From: Bacillota bacterium
GTDB lineage: Bacteria > Bacillota_I > Bacilli_A > Acholeplasmatales > Acholeplasmataceae
Direction: 5' to 3'
Length of the DNA: 10,254 nucleotides
Assembly (NCBI GenBank): GCA_027620815.1
Contig: JAQCDH010000024.1
Span: 1 to 10,254, forward strand
In this document: positions 6,101 through 10,254 of the stretch, piece by piece
How positions within the stretch are numbered: position 1 is the stretch's first letter
Layout: the number at the start of each line of letters is the position of its first letter
Position numbers and translations under genes: made by a program
Notes under the pieces: model-generated
What the model was told of the DNA's origin: nothing
Database searches by the model: none
What the model saw: only the letters and a program-made list of their open reading frames with translations

Positions 6101-8455
6101 ATGGTTATTACTCAAAAAGCACTTGAGAAATTTATAAAAACACCTCAACATCTCGAAGCACTTACCAATAAAAAAATCACTGAAATTGAATCCTTTAAAT
6201 TAAGAGAAGATGATCCTTTTGTTGTGATTGGAAAAGTGTTAACACGCGAAAATCATCCGAATTCTGATCATTTAAATCTGACAACTGTTGATGTTGGGAA
6301 TGGTGAGATTTTACATATTGTATGCGGTGCTAAAAATGTTGATGCGAATCAAACGGTCATCGTTGCAAAAGTAGGTGCAATGTTACCTGGCAATTTTGAA
6401 ATTAAAGAAGCTGTCATTCGAGGTGAAAAATCATCAGGGATGATTTGTTCATTAAAAGAATTAGGGTTCTCTGATAAAGTGATACCTGATGATTTTAAAG
6501 ATGGGATTTATTATTTTAGTGAATCTTTTGAACCTGGCGTTTCAGGCTATGATGCACTTGGTCAAACAGGGTTTAAAATGGAATTAAGTTTAACACCTAA
6601 CCGTGGCGACTTACTTTCGATTTTAGGATACGCCTATGATCTTTCTGCAATGCTTAATATGAAAATTCAATTACCAACATTTGACTTTCAACCACTAAAA
6701 AAAGATCATCAAATCAAAGTTTCTATTCAAAGTGATGCATGCTATCGATACTTTGGAAGAGTTTTTGAAAATGTTTCTATTAAAGAGTCACCGTGGTGGT
6801 TAAAGTCATTACTCATTGATAATGATATTCGTCCAATTAATAATGTTGTTGATATTACTAATTACGCATTATTACTTGTTGGCACACCACTTCATACGTT
6901 TGATTTAAAAAAATTAAACCATCAAGAGATTGTCATTAGACAAGCAAACGAACATGAGAAAGTCGTGACACTTGATGGCAAAGAAAGAACACTCATACGT
7001 TCAGATTTGGTCATTGCAAACGGTCAAGAAGCAGTTGCACTTGCTGGTGTAATGGGACTTGAAAACACCATGGTTTCAGAGCATACGACATCTATCTTTT
7101 TAGAAGCCGCATTATTTGATCCAAATTCAATTAATCAAACCTCAAAAAGATTGGATTTAAAAAGTGACTCCTCACTTCGTTTTGAGCGTGGTGTTGGTTT
7201 TGATCGTGTTGAATTAGGTCTAAACATCGCCACACAATTACTCATTGAACTTGCTGGCGCGACACTCGTTGGAAAGACGGCTTATGATGAAAGAAAAATC
7301 AATCGTCCAGAAATCAATATTTCATTTCAAACGATCAATGAGGCTTTAGGATTACATTTATCCAATGATGAAATTATCAATTATCTATTAAGACTAAGGT
7401 TTGATTTCACCATGCATGAAGATCATCTTGTATGTATCCCACCTGATGATCGTTATGATATTCACATAGAAGCTGATATTGTTGAAGAAGTCGGTCGTAT
7501 TTACGGTCTGGATCTTATTCCTTCAACACCTCTAAAAACATCTTTAGAGGGAAAACTAAGTTTTTCTCAACAAAAAACAAGACAACTTGAATCGTTATTA
7601 ACTTCTCTTGGACTCCAACAAGTTATCACCTATTCACTAAGAAAAAAAGAAGAATATGAAACCTTTCATCAAATGGGTGAAAAAGTAGAACTTTTATATC
7701 CTTTAAGTGAAGATAGAAAACTATTACGACAATCGTTATATGGAGGGTTACTAGATACACTTTCCTATAATCAAAACCGTCAATTAGAACTTAATCAAAT
7801 TTTTGAAATCGGTCACGTGTTTAGTCAAAACCAAGAAAAAAATGTTTTAGGAATCATGTTAAAAGAAACTTGGATTGAAAATAAAATCCAAAAACAACAC
7901 CTTCAAGCCTCTTTTTATACACTTAAAGCAATCCTAAAACAAGTACTTGACGTATTAGGTCATGATATTGAAATTGTTGAAAGAGAAAATGATACAAATT
8001 ATCACCCTTATCAGTCGGCAACCATACTGGTATCAGGTCAAGAAGTCGGACATTTTGGAAAGTTACATCCAGTACTTACAAAATCATATGATTTAAAAGA
8101 TGTCTATGCGTCTTATTTAGATTTAGATCAACTCTTAAACAAGCAAGAAACAAAAACATATCAATCGATTTCTAAGTATCCTTCAGTGGAAAGGGATCTT
8201 GCTTTTTTAATGCCGAAAGACATGAGTGTTAAAAATGTGATAGAATTAATGCAACAAACATTAAAAAAATATTTAGTAGATGTGTATGTATTTGATGTGT
8301 ATCAAGGGGAACATGTATCACCCGAACACAAGTCTGTAGCTTTTAGAATGATTTTAAATGATGAAGAGGGCACTCTTACCAACGAAGATGTTGATAAGCT
8401 TATTAAAAAAGTGATTCATCGTTGTCAATTTGAACTTAAATTAGAGATAAGATAG
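6101..8455 (+). CDS. pheT: Phenylalanyl-tRNA synthetase beta subunit
   Basis: This is the large non-catalytic subunit of phenylalanyl-tRNA synthetase. It binds tRNA-Phe and hydrolyses mischarged Tyr-tRNA-Phe. Its 784 residues are slightly short of the roughly 800 typical for Firmicutes. The domains are an EMAP-like tRNA-binding fold (about 39-150, with 'NHPNSDHLNL' and 'SSGMICS'), and the B3/4 editing domain (about 212-375). Within B3/4, 'GTPLHTFDL' carries H265 and 'FLEAALFDP' carries E335, at the positions of known editing-site residues. The B5 domain (about 402-475) ends in 'IVEEVGRIYG', followed by the class II-like catalytically inactive core (about 485-680). The C-terminal FDX-ACB anticodon-binding domain (692-784) opens with 'KYPSVERDLAF'. 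The start codon follows AAGGGGG (6084-6090) at ten bases. The two-base gap to pheS implies translational coupling and equal supply of both subunits. No key residue appears to be missing. Confidence 0.97.
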   Translation: MVITQKALEKFIKTPQHLEALTNKKITEIESFKLREDDPFVVIGKVLTRENHPNSDHLNLTTVDVGNGEILHIVCGAKNVDANQTVIVAKVGAMLPGNFEIKEAVIRGEKSSGMICSLKELGFSDKVIPDDFKDGIYYFSESFEPGVSGYDALGQTGFKMELSLTPNRGDLLSILGYAYDLSAMLNMKIQLPTFDFQPLKKDHQIKVSIQSDACYRYFGRVFENVSIKESPWWLKSLLIDNDIRPINNVVDITNYALLLVGTPLHTFDLKKLNHQEIVIRQANEHEKVVTLDGKERTLIRSDLVIANGQEAVALAGVMGLENTMVSEHTTSIFLEAALFDPNSINQTSKRLDLKSDSSLRFERGVGFDRVELGLNIATQLLIELAGATLVGKTAYDERKINRPEINISFQTINEALGLHLSNDEIINYLLRLRFDFTMHEDHLVCIPPDDRYDIHIEADIVEEVGRIYGLDLIPSTPLKTSLEGKLSFSQQKTRQLESLLTSLGLQQVITYSLRKKEEYETFHQMGEKVELLYPLSEDRKLLRQSLYGGLLDTLSYNQNRQLELNQIFEIGHVFSQNQEKNVLGIMLKETWIENKIQKQHLQASFYTLKAILKQVLDVLGHDIEIVERENDTNYHPYQSATILVSGQEVGHFGKLHPVLTKSYDLKDVYASYLDLDQLLNKQETKTYQSISKYPSVERDLAFLMPKDMSVKNVIELMQQTLKKYLVDVYVFDVYQGEHVSPEHKSVAFRMILNDEEGTLTNEDVDKLIKKVIHRCQFELKLEIR

Positions 8456-8462
8456 GAAATCT

Positions 8463-9494
8463 ATGTTAATATACGATCTTAGTTATGAACAATTAGTATC
8501 TTGGGTAAAAGAACAAGGTGAAAAGCAATATCGCGCAAGACAAATATGGCACTTTTTATATCAAATGAAAGTCGCAACATTTGAAGAGATGCACAATTTA
8601 CCTCAAACCCTTGTAGATGCTTTGAATGAAACATATAAACTAAATGCACTTGAGTTTGTTTTAAAATCAGTCAGTAATGATGGCACCATTAAACAACTGT
8701 ATTCAGTGTATGATGGTCATTTAATTGAAGCTGTTCTTATGAAACATCATTACGGTAATTCAATTTGTGTGACCACACAAGTTGGATGTAATATCGGGTG
8801 CTCTTTTTGTGCAAGTGGACAATTGCAGAAAAAACGTGATTTAACTGCAGGTGAAATCATTGCTCAAATTATAGAAACAGAACGCCAGCTAGAAGAAAAA
8901 ATACAATACATTGTTGTTATGGGGATTGGGGAACCTTTTGATAATTATAAGAACTTAACAACATTTTTAAAAACCGTCAATGATCCAAAAGGATTATCGA
9001 TTGGAGCGCGCCATATTACCGTGTCAACATCAGGAATTGTACCTAAAATTAAAGCATTTGCTGAACTTGGTATTCAAGTCAATTTAGCAGTGAGTTTACA
9101 TGCGCCTAACGATGACATTCGTACATCCCTCATGAAAATTAATAAAACATACAATGTTGATCGTGTGTTAGAAGCAGTAAGAGAATATTTAAAGATCACC
9201 AAACGTCGTGTGACCTTTGAATATATTATGATTCAAGAACTTAACGATTCAGTTGAAGTTGCAAAAGAACTCGCTGAAAAAATTAAAGGCATGAATGCTT
9301 ATGTTAACTTAATTCCTTATAATGAGGTCATTGAAGCACCTTATAAACGTTCTGATAGAGCACGTATGGAAGCTTTTTATGACGTCTTAAAAAAATATAA
9401 AATACAAGTCACACTTAGAAAAGAGCAAGGACATGATATTAATGCTGCATGTGGACAACTTCGTTCTCAACATGCGCAAAAAGAGATGCTATGA
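8463..9494 (+). CDS. rlmN: Dual-specificity 23S rRNA/tRNA adenine-C2 methyltransferase RlmN
   Basis: This radical-SAM enzyme makes 2-methyladenosine at A2503 of 23S rRNA and at A37 of certain tRNAs, tuning the exit tunnel and decoding. It has 343 residues, normal for the family. Residues 1-60 form the N-terminal RNA-binding part ('GEKQYRARQIWHFLY'). The 4Fe-4S cluster cysteines are C109, C113 and C116 in 'CNIGCSFC'. The mechanistic pair is C102, seven residues before the cluster as in E. coli RlmN, and C330 in 'AACGQLR', the methyl-carrying cysteine. SAM-binding elements are 'GIGEP' (154-158), 'ARHITVSTSG' (182-191) and 'SLHAPND' (211-217). Having both C102 and C330 in the RlmN context, with no Cfr-like features, favours housekeeping RlmN over the resistance enzyme Cfr. 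The ribosome binding site is modest: AGGAA overlaps the pheT stop at 8454-8458, four bases before the ATG. The gene starts seven bases after pheT and overlaps rsgA by four bases, so it is probably in the same transcript. Confidence 0.96.
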   Translation: MLIYDLSYEQLVSWVKEQGEKQYRARQIWHFLYQMKVATFEEMHNLPQTLVDALNETYKLNALEFVLKSVSNDGTIKQLYSVYDGHLIEAVLMKHHYGNSICVTTQVGCNIGCSFCASGQLQKKRDLTAGEIIAQIIETERQLEEKIQYIVVMGIGEPFDNYKNLTTFLKTVNDPKGLSIGARHITVSTSGIVPKIKAFAELGIQVNLAVSLHAPNDDIRTSLMKINKTYNVDRVLEAVREYLKITKRRVTFEYIMIQELNDSVEVAKELAEKIKGMNAYVNLIPYNEVIEAPYKRSDRARMEAFYDVLKKYKIQVTLRKEQGHDINAACGQLRSQHAQKEML

Positions 9495-10254
9495 CAGGCC
9501 AAATCATCAAACAAATTTCAAACCAGTACACCATTTTTACTGAAGATCAAAAACGAATTGATGCCATTGCAAGAGGCAAATTAAGACATATGGAAGTGGA
9601 TGGCAAGTCAAGTTTTTATCAAAGCATCTCATCAAAAACAAAGAAAGAAACACAACATCAGCAATTATCACCTAAAGTTGGTGATATTGTAACGTACTCT
9701 TTTGTTTCAGATCATTACCTTATAGAAGAAATTCATCCAAGAAAAACCGATTTATACCGACCAGACATCGCTAATGTTGACCAGTTATTTCTTGTTTTTT
9801 CTGCCATAGAGCCAGAATTCAGCTACGTTTTATTAGATAAGTTTTTGACTGTTCTACATACGTATGATTTAGAGATTCAAATCGTCTTAACAAAAACCGA
9901 TCTCATTGATCAAAAAATGAAAGATGTCTTTAAAAAGCAACTGGATTATTATCAAAATATTGGCTATCCATATTTAACACTTAACGCAAAAACGCTAGAA
10001 GATAAAAACAAATTGCTTACATTATTAAAAGACCATGTTTCAGTTATCTCTGGCCAAACAGGTGTTGGTAAATCAACACTACTCAATGGACTCATTCCTA
10101 ATTTAAATTTAGCAACTCAAGAAATTTCTAAAGCACTCGGTCGCGGGAAACATACCACAAGACATACGGAATTATATCCACTCAATGGTGGATTAATTGC
10201 AGATACTCCAGGATTTTCTAAATTATCCTTTGAGCAACTACCATTAGAAACATT
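9491..10254 (+). CDS. rsgA: Ribosome small-subunit-dependent GTPase RsgA (3' end missing)
   Basis: RsgA is a circularly permuted GTPase that assists late maturation of the 30S subunit; its GTP hydrolysis is stimulated by the ribosome. The 254 visible codons show an N-terminal OB-fold region (about 3-85) and then the GTPase. The G motifs come in permuted order: G4 'TKTDL' at 134-138, G1 'GQTGVGKST' at 188-196, the family signature 'GRGKHTTRH' at 217-225 (switch I/G2), and G3 'DTPG' at 238-241. 'RPDIANVDQLFLVFSA' (90-105) is also typical of the family. The C-terminal zinc-finger domain lies beyond the window edge. The start is the ATG in the sequence ATGA, which also contains the rlmN stop, a four-base overlap typical of coupled translation. 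No separate strong ribosome binding site is visible, so translation may depend on rlmN. Residues about 34-61 look like an insertion in the OB fold relative to B. subtilis RsgA. Confidence 0.95.
   Translation, partial: MTGQIIKQISNQYTIFTEDQKRIDAIARGKLRHMEVDGKSSFYQSISSKTKKETQHQQLSPKVGDIVTYSFVSDHYLIEEIHPRKTDLYRPDIANVDQLFLVFSAIEPEFSYVLLDKFLTVLHTYDLEIQIVLTKTDLIDQKMKDVFKKQLDYYQNIGYPYLTLNAKTLEDKNKLLTLLKDHVSVISGQTGVGKSTLLNGLIPNLNLATQEISKALGRGKHTTRHTELYPLNGGLIADTPGFSKLSFEQLPLET

Noticed and set aside
8760..9480. Possibility that the radical-SAM gene is the antibiotic-resistance methyltransferase Cfr.
   Set aside because: Length, the 'GEKQYRARQIWHFLY' N-terminus, overall closeness to Bacillus RlmN and the housekeeping context favour RlmN. 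There is no mobile element nearby.
1..10254. Search for a novel system: CRISPR-like repeats, transposon ends, toxin-antitoxin pairs, defence islands, phage genes.
   Set aside because: Every stretch is accounted for by conserved housekeeping genes or the T-box leader. I saw no direct-repeat arrays, terminal inverted repeats or unexplained gaps over 300 bases.

Overview
The window is an ordinary AT-rich housekeeping segment. All genes lie on the + strand. The best match is a low-GC Gram-positive lineage near Acholeplasma or other early-branching Mollicutes. The reasons are the Gram-positive replicase PolC, a T-box riboswitch, AGGAGG-type ribosome binding sites, strong A/T bias, and UGA read as stop with UGG used for tryptophan. 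The last point argues against Mycoplasma and Spiroplasma, which read UGA as Trp. The order-level assignment is inference and has not been tested by a search.

Layout. Bases 2-4084 hold most of polC. Its reading frame is open to the left edge, so the true start lies outside the window, and the ATG at 59 is internal. A promoter overlapping the last codons of polC (4074-4102) leads into a seven-helix membrane protein of the Bax inhibitor-1/YccA family (4131-4859). The 237-base gap that follows is filled by a T-box leader with a phenylalanine (TTC) specifier, an antiterminator and a mutually exclusive intrinsic terminator. Downstream come pheS (5097-6098), pheT (6101-8455), rlmN (8463-9494) and rsgA (9491 to the right edge, incomplete), spaced at +2, +7 and -4 bases, so they look like one operon.

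How the genes fit together. PheS and PheT form the alpha2-beta2 phenylalanyl-tRNA synthetase, and its supply is set by uncharged tRNA-Phe through the T-box. RlmN methylates 23S rRNA and tRNA, and RsgA is a GTPase of 30S subunit maturation. The putative operon is therefore a translation cluster whose last two members would share the Phe-responsive switch unless internal promoters exist. PolC and the membrane protein are functionally separate neighbours.

I found no mobile element, CRISPR array, tRNA or rRNA gene, toxin-antitoxin pair, defence gene or unknown multi-gene system. The points worth a second look are small: a changed zinc-ligand set in PolC, an irregular lower Stem I in the T-box, an insertion in the RsgA N-terminal domain, and two start sites that naive ORF calling would misplace.
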